This document shows, one piece after another, positions 1-9,949 of a DNA stretch of 50,508 nt (its first letter is position 1; each line of letters opens with the position of its first letter). Position numbers and translations under genes: made by a program. The DNA is from an uncultured Phenylobacterium sp. GTDB taxonomy: Bacteria > Pseudomonadota > Alphaproteobacteria > Caulobacterales > Caulobacteraceae. The notes under the pieces are model-generated. The model ran no database searches, had not been told where the DNA came from, and saw only the letters and a list, made by a program, of their open reading frames with translations. The stretch is from positions 1 to 50,508 of the forward strand of contig NZ_CADEGK010000009.1 of the NCBI RefSeq assembly GCF_902826855.1, in the 5' to 3' direction.

Positions 1-1078
<1,078 letters not shown>

Positions 1079-1227
1079 GTGTCTCGCGCGCAGGCGCCGG
1101 CGCGGATCGAATGCGCCGCCGCATCAGGTCAGAACTGCAGGTTAAGCGGGCCGTTTAGAGGGGCGAGGCCTCGCGCGCAAGGCCGCAGGGCGGCAAGCCG
1201 CGACCGAGGCTTTGGTTCCCGGAAATT

Positions 1228-1243
1228 TGTGAACCGAATCACG
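1228..1243. promoter_or_regulatory. CRP-family-like inverted repeat
   Basis: The 237-base gap between carB and the next gene contains TGTGA-accgaa-TCACG, nine of ten positions of the enteric CRP consensus TGTGA-N6-TCACA, flanked by A/T on the left (aaatt). It is 150 bases upstream of carB and 73 bases upstream of the divergent small ORF. An adenylate cyclase sits at 42.7-45.7 kb, so cAMP is plausible in this organism, but binding is inference. Nothing else notable is seen in the gap. Confidence 0.25.
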
Positions 1244-1315
1244 CAACTAGCTGCCTGCCCGGACGCTATCTTCCCAGGCGCCGTTCGTTGAGCGCCTGCG
1301 GAAGCCGGAGCGCCC

Positions 1316-1564
1316 ATGAGTCTGCTGGAACGAATCCCGACGTTGAGCGACGAGGAAGTGGCCAACCTGCTCGCCAATGCGCGCCGCCTCATGGAGCACG
1401 GCGACGAGAAGCAGCGCGTGGCCGCGGAAGGTCTGCTCCCAGCCCTCGAAGCCGAGGACGGGGAACGCCGTCACGCCCGACTGGAACGCGCCAAGGAAAA
1501 GCGCGCCGCCACCCGAAAGGCGACGCTTCGCCAAGCCTCCGGCCAGTCTTCCGCGGCGGCCTGA
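1316..1564 (+). CDS. Small conserved helical protein, unknown function
   Basis: An 82-residue protein starting MSLLERIPTLSDEEVANLLA. It is predicted mostly alpha-helical, rich in Glu, Arg and Ala, with no signal peptide, membrane segment or metal-binding motif. The C-terminal half is basic and low in complexity (ERAKEKRAATRK), which could suit nucleic-acid or ribosome contact; that is inference only. It is divergent from carB and converges on the MAPEG gene 22 bases away. Coding bias towards G/C third positions and the good start context make it a likely real gene. I do not recognise a named family. Confidence 0.65.
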   Translation: MSLLERIPTLSDEEVANLLANARRLMEHGDEKQRVAAEGLLPALEAEDGERRHARLERAKEKRAATRKATLRQASGQSSAAA

Positions 1565-1586
1565 GGGCGTCCGCCGGAAAGAGACC

Positions 1587-1988
1587 CTACGGGATGGCGT
1601 AGAACAGGAGCGCCGCGGCCATGGCGATGTAGGCGATCCAGGTCCCGACCGCTCCGGCCGCACGCACCCAGGTCGCGGCCGTCGAGCGCGACAGGCCGAT
1701 GCCGTGCAGCACGCGACCCACGAACAGCACCAGCCCGATCGGATGAATCAACAGCGGCGGCGCCCCGGCGAGCGCCAGGATCGCCAGCCCCGCCAGCGCC
1801 GCCGGCACGTGCTCGGAGGCGTTGCCGAACGCCCGGATGGCCTGGGCCAGGGCCGGCACGCCCCCGTCCCCGACCTCGATCCGGTGGCGCCGCCGCTGGC
1901 GCGTGACCAGCACCGACAGCACCAGGAGCAGGATCAGATGCAGCCCGGCCCATAGGGCGGCGGCGTGGACGGCGTCCTTGGGATCCAT
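1587..1988 (-). CDS. MAPEG family membrane protein
   Basis: A 133-residue protein with four hydrophobic helices (about 8-28, 60-78, 80-95 and 105-131), the size and topology of MAPEG proteins (membrane-associated proteins in eicosanoid and glutathione metabolism). The segment RAFGNASEHVPAALAGL matches the conserved R-x-x-x-N-x-x-E region of this family, and GRVLHGIG matches its third-helix motif. Bacterial members may be glutathione-dependent transferases or peroxidases, but most are uncharacterised. The ATG has an AGAGG ribosome site. It lies 10 bases downstream of ubiD on the same strand and may be co-transcribed with it. Confidence 0.8.
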   Translation of the reverse strand: MDPKDAVHAAALWAGLHLILLLVLSVLVTRQRRRHRIEVGDGGVPALAQAIRAFGNASEHVPAALAGLAILALAGAPPLLIHPIGLVLFVGRVLHGIGLSRSTAATWVRAAGAVGTWIAYIAMAAALLFYAIP

Positions 1989-1998
1989 GGGCAGCCTC

Positions 1999-3525
1999 TT
2001 AGTCCACCGGCCGGCCGTCGCCCGGCAGGCCCAGCCTAGCCCACTTCTCGCTCACCGCCGCGATCGTGGCCTCGTCCATGCCCAGCACCTGGCCCCACTC
2101 ACGATGTGTTTCCGGCGGCCACTTGTCGGTGGCGTCCAGACCGATCTTCGACCCCAGCCCGCTCTCCGGCGAGGCGAAGTCCAGGTAGTCGATGGGGGTG
2201 TTCTCAATGACGGTGATGTCGCGCGCCGGGTCCATGCGCGTGGAGATCGCCCACATCACGTCCTTCCAGTCGCGGGCGTTGATGTCGGCGTCCACCACGA
2301 TCACCCACTTGGTGTACATGAACTGCCGCAGATAGCTCCAGACGCCCATCATCACCCGCTTGGCGTGACCGGCGTAGGCCTTCTTCATCGACACCACGGC
2401 GATCCGGTAGCTGCACCCCTCCGGCGGCAGCCAGAAGTCGACGATTTCCGGAAACTGCTGCTGCAGCAGCGGGATGAACACTTCGTTCAACGCTTCGCCC
2501 AGCACAGAGGGCTCGTCCGGCGGCCGGCCCGTGAAGGTGGTCAGGTAGATCGGGTCCTTGCGCATGGTGATCGCGGTCACCTGGAACACCGGGAACTTCT
2601 CGACCGAGTTGTAGTAGCCGGTGTGATCGCCGTACGGCCCTTCGTCGGCGTAGTCGTCCAGGTGGACCAGGCCCTCGATGACGATCTCCGCCTGGGCCGG
2701 CACCATCAGGGGGACGGTCTTGGCGGGGACCAGGTCCAGCTTGGCGCCGCGCAGCAGGCCGGCGAACTGGTATTCCGAGAGCGTGTCGGGCACCGGCGTC
2801 ACGGCGGCCAGGATCGTGCCGGGGTCGGCGCCGATCACGGCGCAGGCGGGCAGGGCGTCGGGCTTGCCGGCGGCCTTCCAGCGGCGGTGGTGCTGGGCGC
2901 CGCCGCGGTGGGCCAGCCAGCGCATGATGGTGCGATCCTTGCCCACCACCTGCATGCGGTAGATGCCCAGGTTGTAGTCGTCCTCGCGGCTCTCGGACGG
3001 GCCCTTGGTGACCACCAGCGGCCAAGTGATCAGCGGCGCCGGCTCGCCCGGCCAGCAGCCCTGGATGGGGAGCTTGGTCAGGTCGATCTGGTCGCCCGTC
3101 CAGACCACCTCCTGCACCGGCGCGCGCTTGCGCACCTGCGGTCGCATGCTCATCACCGTGCGGGCCAAGGGCAGCATGTCCATGGCGTCCTTCAGGCCCC
3201 GCGGCGGCTCGGGCTGGCGCAGGAACGCCAGCAGCTCGCCCACCTCGCGCAGTTCGCCGGCGGTGGTGCGTTCCTTGCCGTCGAGCGTTACGCCCATGGC
3301 CACCCGCTTCACCGTCCCGAACAGATTGACCAGGCAGGGCATGGCCGACCGCTCGCCGTCGGCGCGCAGGACGTTCTCGAACAGCACCGCCGGCCCGCCG
3401 TCGCGCAGCAGCCGGCGCTGGATCTCGGTCATCTCCAGTTGGCTGGAGACCGGCTCTGTCACCCGCACCAGTTCCCCGGCCGCCTCGAGTTTCGCCATGA
3501 ATTCGCGCAGGGAGCGGTAAGCCAT
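1999..3525 (-). CDS. ubiD: UbiD family decarboxylase
   Basis: A 508-residue UbiD-type, prenylated-FMN-dependent decarboxylase, close to the roughly 500 residues of E. coli UbiD. The N-terminus [19 protein letters not shown], the segment [11 protein letters not shown] carrying the conserved acidic active-site glutamate, and [19 protein letters not shown] are typical. The expected role is removal of the carboxyl group from 3-polyprenyl-4-hydroxybenzoate in ubiquinone synthesis; ubiA, the preceding step, is at 18.0-19.0 kb. The frame stays open for 51 codons upstream, but the family N-terminus begins at 3525. Other UbiD paralogues act on aromatic acids, so the ubiquinone role is likely rather than proven. 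Confidence 0.92.
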   Translation of the reverse strand: MAYRSLREFMAKLEAAGELVRVTEPVSSQLEMTEIQRRLLRDGGPAVLFENVLRADGERSAMPCLVNLFGTVKRVAMGVTLDGKERTTAGELREVGELLAFLRQPEPPRGLKDAMDMLPLARTVMSMRPQVRKRAPVQEVVWTGDQIDLTKLPIQGCWPGEPAPLITWPLVVTKGPSESREDDYNLGIYRMQVVGKDRTIMRWLAHRGGAQHHRRWKAAGKPDALPACAVIGADPGTILAAVTPVPDTLSEYQFAGLLRGAKLDLVPAKTVPLMVPAQAEIVIEGLVHLDDYADEGPYGDHTGYYNSVEKFPVFQVTAITMRKDPIYLTTFTGRPPDEPSVLGEALNEVFIPLLQQQFPEIVDFWLPPEGCSYRIAVVSMKKAYAGHAKRVMMGVWSYLRQFMYTKWVIVVDADINARDWKDVMWAISTRMDPARDITVIENTPIDYLDFASPESGLGSKIGLDATDKWPPETHREWGQVLGMDEATIAAVSEKWARLGLPGDGRPVD

Positions 3526-3585
3526 GTCGCGGTTTACCTGCGGCGCCGGATGGGGTCTAGGATCGGACCCCCAAAGGACCGGAAC

Positions 3586-3810
3586 ATGGCCCGTCTCGAT
3601 CTCGACGACCTGCCGCCGCGCGTGGCCGCCCTGCTCACCGACCTCCCGGCCGGCGAGGAGCTGCTGCTCGTCCAGCACGGCGCCGTGGTCGGCAGGCTCA
3701 TGGCGTCCAACGCGCCAGAGCCGGAGGAGACCGAGCCCGAGCTCGAGCCGGACCAGAAACTGCGCGAGGTCTTCGAGAACTTCCGCTCTTCCATCGAGGA
3801 TGAATTTTGA
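3586..3810 (+). CDS. Small acidic protein with Phd/YefM-like segment, unknown function
   Basis: A 74-residue protein. The N-terminal half, with [22 protein letters not shown] at residues 17-38, resembles the loop-strand-strand region of Phd/YefM antitoxins (ARL...V-x-x-GEE-x-x-x-x-x-HG-x-x-VARL). The C-terminal half is strongly acidic ([14 protein letters not shown]). The stop overlaps the start of the epoxide hydrolase gene by TTGA, so the two are translationally coupled. No toxin-like partner is adjacent, so calling it an antitoxin would go beyond the evidence. It is divergent from ubiD across 60 bases. Confidence 0.6.
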   Translation: MARLDLDDLPPRVAALLTDLPAGEELLLVQHGAVVGRLMASNAPEPEETEPELEPDQKLREVFENFRSSIEDEF

Positions 3811-4826
3811 CCCAAGCGATCCGTGAGAAATTCGCCAAGAGCGCCCGGCACCGGAGCTTCTACCTCGCCAGCGGTCCGGAAGATGGCGTGCCGATGATCT
3901 TCACGCACGGCTGGCCCGAGCTGTCGATCTCGTGGCGCCACCAGCTGCCGGTGTTCGGCGGGCTCGGCTTCCATGCCGTCGCCCCGGACATGCGCGGCTA
4001 CGGGCGCTCGTCGGTCTATGGCCGCCAGGAGGACTATGGGCTCGAGCACGCCGTCGCCGACGTGATCGAACTGCTCGACCACCTTGGCGCCGAGAAGGCC
4101 ATCTGGGTCGGCCACGACTGGGGCGCGCCGGTGGCCTGGAGCCTCGCCCAGCAGCACCCCGAGCGCACCCACGGGGTCGCGGCGCTCTGCGTCCCCTATG
4201 TGCCCGAGGGCTACGCCCCCGAGACGCTCATCGCGCTTGCCGACCGCAACCTCTATCCGGAGGACACCCTGCCGGCGGCGCAGTGGGACTACATGCTGGC
4301 CTATGAGGAGAACTTCGAGGCCGCCGCCGCCGGCCTGGACGCGAACCCGCGGGCCTTCGTGAAGCTGGCGTTCCGGCGCGGCAGTCCCGAGGGCAAGGGA
4401 AAGCCGTCCGGCTCGGCCTTCGTCCGCGCCAACGGCGGGTTCGGCGGGGCGGCTCTGCCCGACGCGCCGCGCGACGAAGAGGTGATCACTCAGGCGGACG
4501 AGGACACCTACGCCGAGTCCCTGGCCCGCAACGGCTTCTTCGGCCCCGACAGCTGGTACATGAACGGGAAGGCCAACATGGCCTTCGCCGCGCGCGCCAA
4601 GCCGCGCCTGGCGATGCCCGCGCTCTTCCTCCACGCCGCCTGGGACTACACCTGCTACACGGTCGACGACGCGCCCCTGGCCCGGCCGATGAAGGCCAAC
4701 TGCGCCGACCTCTCGGAAGCGGTGGTGGAGAGCGGCCACTGGATGGCGCAGGAGAAGCCCCTCGAGGTCAACGCCCACCTGGCCCGCTGGCTGGCGGCCA
4801 AGCTGCCGCACCTCTGGCCCGCCTAG
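3807..4826 (+). CDS. Alpha/beta hydrolase, epoxide hydrolase type
   Basis: A 339-residue alpha/beta-fold hydrolase. It carries the oxyanion-hole motif HGWPE (34-38), DMRGYGRSS (61-69), the nucleophile elbow VGHDWGAP with Asp104, and a C-terminal ESGHW with the probable catalytic His311. An aspartate nucleophile in GHDWG plus HGWPE is the signature of soluble epoxide hydrolases, with haloalkane dehalogenases as the main alternative. It is cytosolic with no signal peptide. The start is a TTG that overlaps the previous stop (TTGA), and no better start is seen. The substrate cannot be predicted. Confidence 0.87.
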   Translation: MTQAIREKFAKSARHRSFYLASGPEDGVPMIFTHGWPELSISWRHQLPVFGGLGFHAVAPDMRGYGRSSVYGRQEDYGLEHAVADVIELLDHLGAEKAIWVGHDWGAPVAWSLAQQHPERTHGVAALCVPYVPEGYAPETLIALADRNLYPEDTLPAAQWDYMLAYEENFEAAAAGLDANPRAFVKLAFRRGSPEGKGKPSGSAFVRANGGFGGAALPDAPRDEEVITQADEDTYAESLARNGFFGPDSWYMNGKANMAFAARAKPRLAMPALFLHAAWDYTCYTVDDAPLARPMKANCADLSEAVVESGHWMAQEKPLEVNAHLARWLAAKLPHLWPA

Positions 4827-4936
4827 GCTTTCCCGGCTCATTCGGATGGCTTCTCAAGAGATTTTTCGAAGCCCCGATCCGTTTCCGCCCGCGGTTTCGT
4901 CCTTGGTTGTGTCCGTTTGCACAAGGAGGGGCTGCA

Positions 4937-5251
4937 ATGGCTGGACTCGTCGCCATCTACAGAAGGCCGGCTGACGTCGAAGCGTTCGAAAAGCATTATT
5001 TCGAGACGCACATACCCCTGGCCAAAGCGATGCCAGGTTTCAGGAAATATGAGGTCAGCTCCGGTCCCATTTCGGTCTTGGCCGGGCCAACCGATGTCTA
5101 CCTGATCGGGACCGTGCATTTCGATGATCTTGAGGCGATGCAAAGGGCTTTCGCCAGCCCGGAGGGTCGCGCGACCGCGGCGGACCGCCAACTGTACGCC
5201 CCCGATGATACGGGCGTCCAAATCTTCGTCTTCGACACCCGGGAAGTCTGA
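4937..5251 (+). CDS. EthD domain-containing protein
   Basis: A 104-residue protein beginning MAGLVAIYRRP, behind a strong ribosome site AAGGAGGGG. The motif FEKHYFETHIPLAKAMPGFR is the hallmark of EthD dimeric ferredoxin-like proteins. EthD proteins accompany degradation and monooxygenase operons, and some act as small dehydratases or chaperone-like helpers. It is the first gene of a three-gene operon with an alpha/beta hydrolase and an ECF sigma factor. G+C content looks lower than in neighbouring genes, hinting that the operon came as a unit. Confidence 0.85.
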   Translation: MAGLVAIYRRPADVEAFEKHYFETHIPLAKAMPGFRKYEVSSGPISVLAGPTDVYLIGTVHFDDLEAMQRAFASPEGRATAADRQLYAPDDTGVQIFVFDTREV

Positions 5252-5314
5252 GCCGATCCGCAGCGGCCGTCTGCATCGGCCGCAATGATGAAATCGCACG
5301 AAGCAGGATCGACA

Positions 5315-6208
5315 ATGTCGACACCCAAAGCAGCTTATGTCCTCGTCCACGGCGGTTGGCACAACCGATCGAGCTGGGACAAGGTCACGCCGATCCTTGA
5401 AGCTCAGGGCCATTCGGTCCTTACGCTCGATCTTCCGGGCGCCGGGGCAAATGCGATTGCGCCGAAGTCGCTTGGGGCCCGCCCGTTCGCCCCTGCCGCG
5501 TTCGCCACCGAACCCTCCCCTGTCGCCGACGTGACCCAGGACGAGCGCACACAGGCGGTTGTCGCGTTGGTGAACGAAGGGGCGTCGCTCAGCGAGGGCA
5601 ACGTCGTGCTGGTCGGGCACTCGGCCGGCGGGATGACCATCTCGGCGGTTGCTGAACAGGTTCCCGAACGGCTTGCCGCGATCGTCTATCTTGCTGGGTT
5701 CATGGTCCCGCCCGGCCTGTCGTTGCTCGCGATGCTTCCGCATGAAGCCATGTCCTCGGCGCTGTCGACTGGACTGTTCGTGGGCGATCCCGCTGCGATC
5801 GGCGCGACGCGGATCAACCCCGGTCCCGCCGACGCGGCCTACAAGTCGCTCCTGAAGGCGTCGTTCTATGCGGATGTGACCGATGCGGACTTTGCCCAGG
5901 CGGCGTCCCAGTTGCACTGCGACGAACCGAACGGCGGCGCCCTGACCCCATCCGCAATCACGCCTGGTCGATTCGGCGCCGTCCCGCGCCATTACATCCG
6001 CACCACGCAGGACCGTGCTGTCCCGTTGACCGGCCAGGACCACATGATCGCCACGGTCGACGGCACGATCGGCGGCGCGACGATCACGCACACACTGGAG
6101 AGTAGTCATTCGCCCTTCCTGTCGCAGCCGGCCGCCTTGGCGACGATCCTCCTCGACATCTCCGCCCTGTCGCTGGCGGAGCGGAGGCAAGCGGGTCCCG
6201 CGACATGA
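5315..6208 (+). CDS. Alpha/beta hydrolase
   Basis: A 297-residue alpha/beta hydrolase: VLVHGGWHNRSSW (9-21) forms the oxyanion-hole strand and VGHSAGG has the nucleophile Ser103; the catalytic His is probably in ESSHSPF near the C-terminus. It resembles the esterase and salicylate-esterase-like hydrolases with an HGGWH motif. An ATG at 5285 is in frame but lacks a ribosome site, whereas 5315 follows AGGA. The stop overlaps the sigma factor start (ATGA), so the two are coupled. The substrate is unknown; pairing with EthD suggests a small organic ester or lactone. Confidence 0.85.
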   Translation: MSTPKAAYVLVHGGWHNRSSWDKVTPILEAQGHSVLTLDLPGAGANAIAPKSLGARPFAPAAFATEPSPVADVTQDERTQAVVALVNEGASLSEGNVVLVGHSAGGMTISAVAEQVPERLAAIVYLAGFMVPPGLSLLAMLPHEAMSSALSTGLFVGDPAAIGATRINPGPADAAYKSLLKASFYADVTDADFAQAASQLHCDEPNGGALTPSAITPGRFGAVPRHYIRTTQDRAVPLTGQDHMIATVDGTIGGATITHTLESSHSPFLSQPAALATILLDISALSLAERRQAGPAT

Positions 6209-7065
6209 GCGCCGACGAATTCGAGGATCGGCTGGCCGCCCTCAGGCCGCGCCTTCATCGCTACTGCGCCCGCATGACGGGATCGACGGTCGATGGCGAG
6301 GACGTGTTGCAGGATGCCCTGGTCAAAGCGCTAAGCGCACGCGCTGAAGGCGCCAGGGTGGCCAATTTCGAGGGCTGGCTGTTTCGCATCGCCCACAATA
6401 CGAGCCTCGACCTGCTTCGCCGCAGGTCCCGGAACACGGTCCTACCGCTCACCGACAACATCGCGGCTGCGCGCCTGCCCGAAGCGGATGTCGTCGCGAT
6501 CAGCTTTCACACCTTCCTGCAACTGCCTGAGCTTCAGCGCTGTGCGGTGATCCTCAAGGATGTGCTCGGTCATTCGATCGAAGAGGTCGCGGACATCGCC
6601 GATTGTACGGGCGCGGCCGCCAAATCGGCTCTTCAACGCGGTCGTAACTCGCTGCGGCGCCTCGCGCAGACGCCCGTGGACACGCGGTTGCCGCTCATGC
6701 CCGAGGCGGCCCGGCAGAAAATGGCGACCTTTGTCGACCTGTTCCGCCTGGGTGACTTCGAAGCGATCCGAGCGATGCTTGCCGACGACGTGAAGCTTGA
6801 ACTGGTAAACCGGCTCAAGTGGGAAGGACGCGACAGAATCGTCCCCTATTTCACCCGTTACGCCGAAGAGACGAAATGGAGGTTCTCTCTCGGTGCTGTC
6901 GAAGGCAGTCCGGCCATGCTGGTTTTCGAAGCTGGCGCGATGGAGAAGCCGGCGCACTTCGTGCTGATCGACTGGCGCGATGACCAGATTTCGGAGATCC
7001 GAGATTTCCTGTTCGCGCCCTATGCGCTCGAATCGGCGGATTGGGTGCGATTGGGGGCCGCCTAG
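6205..7065 (+). CDS. ECF RNA polymerase sigma factor with SnoaL-like C-terminal domain
   Basis: A 286-residue sigma-70 family factor. Region 2 spans about 1-75 (GEDVLQDALVKAL; FEGWLFRIAHNTSLDLLRRR) and region 4 about 105-155 (LPELQRCAVILKDVLGHSIEE...). The remaining 120 residues form a SnoaL/NTF2-like domain (FVDLFRLGDFEAIRAMLADDVKLE). Sigma factors with this extension (the ECF41 and ECF56 types) need no separate anti-sigma factor, because the domain itself modulates activity. The WLPEP and NPDKL motifs that mark ECF41 are not seen, so the subgroup is uncertain. It probably controls its own operon; no anti-sigma gene is nearby. Confidence 0.9.
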   Translation: MSADEFEDRLAALRPRLHRYCARMTGSTVDGEDVLQDALVKALSARAEGARVANFEGWLFRIAHNTSLDLLRRRSRNTVLPLTDNIAAARLPEADVVAISFHTFLQLPELQRCAVILKDVLGHSIEEVADIADCTGAAAKSALQRGRNSLRRLAQTPVDTRLPLMPEAARQKMATFVDLFRLGDFEAIRAMLADDVKLELVNRLKWEGRDRIVPYFTRYAEETKWRFSLGAVEGSPAMLVFEAGAMEKPAHFVLIDWRDDQISEIRDFLFAPYALESADWVRLGAA

Positions 7066-7109
7066 ACGCCCGGGAGCCGCCAGCTGTCACACCCGCAATC
7101 GCGCGATCG

Positions 7110-7451
7110 CTAACGCTCAACCTCCCACGCCTTGATCGCCGACTTCTTGGCGACCTTGCGGAAGCGGCGCTCGAGGAAGGCGCGGAACGAGCCGGGGTGC
7201 AGGGTGGCGATCCGCGCCAGCACGCTGGGATAGTCCTTGTAGTGGGCGGTGAAATGGAAGGTCTCCGGCTCGGCCTCCATCAGCATCTCGCGCTCGTCGT
7301 GCGGCACGTCGAACAGCACCACGCTGTCGTCCTCGTGGCGCAGCCGGGTGAAGAACTTGCCGTTCACCTTGAACGAGGGACGGCCATAGCTCACGCCTTC
7401 CTCGGCGCCGGGAAAGCTGAGGACGATGTCGCGCATCTCGTCCTGGGTCAT
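7110..7451 (-). CDS. MmcQ/YjbR family protein
   Basis: A 113-residue protein starting MTQDEMRDIVLSFPGAEEG. FPGAEEGVSYGRPSFKVNGKFF is the typical N-terminal signature of the MmcQ/YjbR double-wing fold, and the C-terminal RFRKVAKKSAIKAW is typical too. Molecular function is undefined for most members; DNA binding has been proposed from fold similarity. The frame extends upstream to 7508, but those 19 residues are not family-like. A second member lies at 15068-15439. It converges with the sigma factor gene. Confidence 0.85.
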   Translation of the reverse strand: MTQDEMRDIVLSFPGAEEGVSYGRPSFKVNGKFFTRLRHEDDSVVLFDVPHDEREMLMEAEPETFHFTAHYKDYPSVLARIATLHPGSFRAFLERRFRKVAKKSAIKAWEVER

Positions 7452-7550
7452 ACCGTCTACTCCGCCGTTGTCGCGGCGCGATTTTGCGCCCGGCGCCGCG
7501 GCCGTCAATCTGCCCGCGGAACCGTCTCGACGCCGCGGGGTTGCGCCGGG

Positions 7551-8111
7551 ATGAAAGTCCTCCCCGTCGCGGCCGCCATTGGCGGCCTTCTGTTGCTCGC
7601 CGGCTGCGCCACCATGGCCAAGTCGTCCAGGGTCCGAGCGCCCGAGCCGGCGCGAGCGGTGGCGGCGGAGACCTTCTTCGCCGGCCGCTGGTACGAGATC
7701 GGTCGCACGCCGATGAGGCTGACCGACGGCTGCGTCGCCGGCTACACGGACTATCTGCGCGAGAACGGGCGCCTGATCGAACGCGACGCCTGCCGCGCAG
7801 GCTCGCCGGCCGGCAAGGAAAAGGTGGTCGCCGGTCCGCTAAGGATCCTGAACCCCGGCCAGAACAACAAGGTCCATGTCAGTTACCGGCTGTTCGGCTT
7901 CATCCCCGTCGCCCGCGAATACTGGATGCTGGACCACGGTGAAGACTGGTTCGTCCAGGCGACGCCTGACCTCAAGCTGATCAACATCTACACACGTGAG
8001 CCGCGCCCGACGCGAGAGAGGGTGGCCGAACTGACCGCCCGCGTCGGCCGCTTCGGGTACGATGTGACGAAGCTGGAATTCCCCGAGGTCTTTCCACCGG
8101 GCGTGCGCTAG
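7551..8111 (+). CDS. Lipocalin family lipoprotein (Blc-like)
   Basis: A 186-residue protein with a lipoprotein signal peptide, lipobox LLAGC (Cys19), so probably outer-membrane anchored. The mature part shows the lipocalin fold signatures FAGRWYEIGRTPMRL (G-x-W motif), YRLFGFIPVAREYWMLD, and IYTREPRPTRERVAEL near the C-terminus. Bacterial lipocalins bind fatty acids or lysophospholipids and help maintain the envelope. It diverges from the MmcQ/YjbR gene across 99 bases and converges on the gamma-glutamyltransferase gene. Confidence 0.88.
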   Translation: MKVLPVAAAIGGLLLLAGCATMAKSSRVRAPEPARAVAAETFFAGRWYEIGRTPMRLTDGCVAGYTDYLRENGRLIERDACRAGSPAGKEKVVAGPLRILNPGQNNKVHVSYRLFGFIPVAREYWMLDHGEDWFVQATPDLKLINIYTREPRPTRERVAELTARVGRFGYDVTKLEFPEVFPPGVR

Positions 8112-8154
8112 GCGCTCAGTCGACCCGGCGGAGGCCTGCCGGCTTTCCTGTGGC

Positions 8155-9921
8155 TCAGTAGGCCAGCGCCACGCCATCCTTGCGCATCTCGGTGGCGGCG
8201 GCGTAGCGACCGGGGTGGGCCTGGATGGCCTGGTAGCCGCCATAGCCGCCGGGCGCGGCCTTCATGGGCCAGCCGAGCTTGGCCAGGGCGGCCTGCGTCG
8301 CGGCCGGCACGCCGCTCTCCAGATTGAGCCAGCCGATGGCGCCCAGGTCCTCGCCGGTGGGCTCGCTGCCGCCCTCGTGATGCCAGCGCGGGCTGTCGCC
8401 GGCCTCCTGCAGGCCCAGCTTGAAGTCGACCAGGTTGGAGATGATCTGCGCCTGGCCCTGGGGCTGCATGTCGCCGCCCATCACGCCGAAGCTGAGCAGC
8501 GGCTTGCCGTCCTGCGTCGCAAACCCCGGGATGATGGTCTGGAACGGCCGCTTGCCCGGCGCATAGAGGTTCGGGTGGCCGTCCGTCAGCGCGAACAGCT
8601 CGCCGCGGTCCTGCAGCATGAAGCCCAGCCCGTCCGGCATCAGGCCCGAGCCCATGCCGCGGTAGTTGGACTGGATGATCGACACCATCATCCCGTCCTG
8701 GTCGGCGACGGTGAAGTAGGTGGTGTCCCCGTGCGCCGGCGCCTGGCCCGGATAGGCCATGGGCATGATCCGGTCCGGGCGGATCAGCTTCGCCCGCTGG
8801 ACGGCGTAGTCCTTGGAGACCAGCCATTCGGTCGGCTGCTTGTAGAACGTCGGGTCGGCGTAGAAGCGGGCCCGGTCCTCGAAGGCCAGGCGCTTGGCCT
8901 CGATGGAATGGTGCAGCGCCGCCGCCGACTGGAAGCCCATGCCGGCGATGTCGAACCGCTCCATCATCTTCAGGATCTGCAGCGTCACCACGCCCTGGCT
9001 GTTGGGCGGCAGGCCCCAGACGTCGACGCCGCGGTAGTTGACGCTCACCGGCTCCACCCACTCGCTCCTGTGGGCCGCGAGATCGGCCTTGGTCATCCAG
9101 CCGCCGATCCGCTTGAAGTAGCGTTCGAGGGTCTGCGCGATCTCGCCCTCGTAGAAGGCCCGCCCGCCGCCCTCGGCGATGAGCCGGTAGGTGCGGCCTA
9201 GCTGCGGGTTCGCGAACAGGTCGCCCTCCCGCGGCGTCCTGCCGTCAGGCGCCCACAGCGCGTTGAAGTTCGCCACCTCCTCGATGCCGGCGTCCGGCTT
9301 GTTGAAGTTGCGCTGCGAGGCGGCGAGGTAGAAGGCGGTGTTCTGGATGACCGGATAACCCTCCTCGCAGGCCCGGATCGCCGGCTGGAACAGGTCCTTC
9401 CACGCAAGCTTCCCATAGCGCTGGTGCAGGCTCGCCCAGGCGTCCACGCAGCCCGGCACGCTGACCGAGATCGCGCCGTGCGACGGGATCAGCCCCGCAG
9501 GTGTCGCCCGCTGGCGCACCGTCTCCAGCGAAAGCCCCCGCGGGCTGCGGCCCGACCCGTTCAGACCCACGACCTTCCCGGCCTTCGGGTCCCACAACAG
9601 CACGAAGCAGTCGCCGCCGATGCCGCAGGCGATCGGCTCGCCAAAGCCCAGCACCGCGTTGGCCGCGATCGCCGCGTCTGCCGCTGACCCACCGGCCTTC
9701 AGGATCTCGATGGCGGTCAGGCTCGCCAGCGGATGCGCGGTCGCCGCCGCGCCGTGCGTCCCCCACACCGCCGAGCGCCCGGCCCAGGTGGCCCCGTCCA
9801 CCCGATCGCCCATGCGCACGTCCGGCCGGTCGCGGTTGGGGTTCTCGGCCCGTGCGGTGGCGAAAGAGGGCCCGGAGAGCGCGGCCGCGGGCAGGCTGGC
9901 GATGAACGTGCGACGGCGCAT
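8155..9921 (-). CDS. Gamma-glutamyltransferase family protein
   Basis: A 588-residue enzyme with an N-terminal export signal (MRRRTFIASLPAAALSGP), so probably periplasmic. Family motifs include AVWGTHGAAATAHPLAS, GGSAADAAIAANAVLG, GIGGDCFVLLWD, and the autoprocessing site GDTTYFTVAD, whose threonine becomes the N-terminal nucleophile of the small subunit. Members cleave gamma-glutamyl bonds of glutathione, or act as cephalosporin or gamma-glutamyl acylases. The start at 9921 is chosen because the signal peptide begins there; 80 further in-frame codons upstream look like a different gene remnant. Confidence 0.92.
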   Translation of the reverse strand: MRRRTFIASLPAAALSGPSFATARAENPNRDRPDVRMGDRVDGATWAGRSAVWGTHGAAATAHPLASLTAIEILKAGGSAADAAIAANAVLGFGEPIACGIGGDCFVLLWDPKAGKVVGLNGSGRSPRGLSLETVRQRATPAGLIPSHGAISVSVPGCVDAWASLHQRYGKLAWKDLFQPAIRACEEGYPVIQNTAFYLAASQRNFNKPDAGIEEVANFNALWAPDGRTPREGDLFANPQLGRTYRLIAEGGGRAFYEGEIAQTLERYFKRIGGWMTKADLAAHRSEWVEPVSVNYRGVDVWGLPPNSQGVVTLQILKMMERFDIAGMGFQSAAALHHSIEAKRLAFEDRARFYADPTFYKQPTEWLVSKDYAVQRAKLIRPDRIMPMAYPGQAPAHGDTTYFTVADQDGMMVSIIQSNYRGMGSGLMPDGLGFMLQDRGELFALTDGHPNLYAPGKRPFQTIIPGFATQDGKPLLSFGVMGGDMQPQGQAQIISNLVDFKLGLQEAGDSPRWHHEGGSEPTGEDLGAIGWLNLESGVPAATQAALAKLGWPMKAAPGGYGGYQAIQAHPGRYAAATEMRKDGVALAY

Positions 9922-9949
9922 GCGGGCTCCGGGTCGGCGAGGGGCGCAG

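Noticed and set aside
1822-3585. Long forward-strand open frame opposite ubiD
   Set aside because: It is the antisense of ubiD with His/Asp/Val/Leu/Gly shadow composition. Only the last 74 codons, beginning after ubiD ends, form a real gene.
3586-4826. Small acidic protein plus hydrolase as a toxin-antitoxin pair
   Set aside because: The downstream protein is a complete epoxide hydrolase-type enzyme with its catalytic residues, and the Phd/YefM resemblance covers only about 20 residues.
7085-7111. TGTCACA followed 16 bases later by CGCT, close to the ECF41 promoter pattern TGTCACA-N16-CGTC
   Set aside because: It lies in a 44-base gap between convergent genes and would only drive antisense transcription; the -10 tetramer does not match, and the sigma factor lacks ECF41 motifs.
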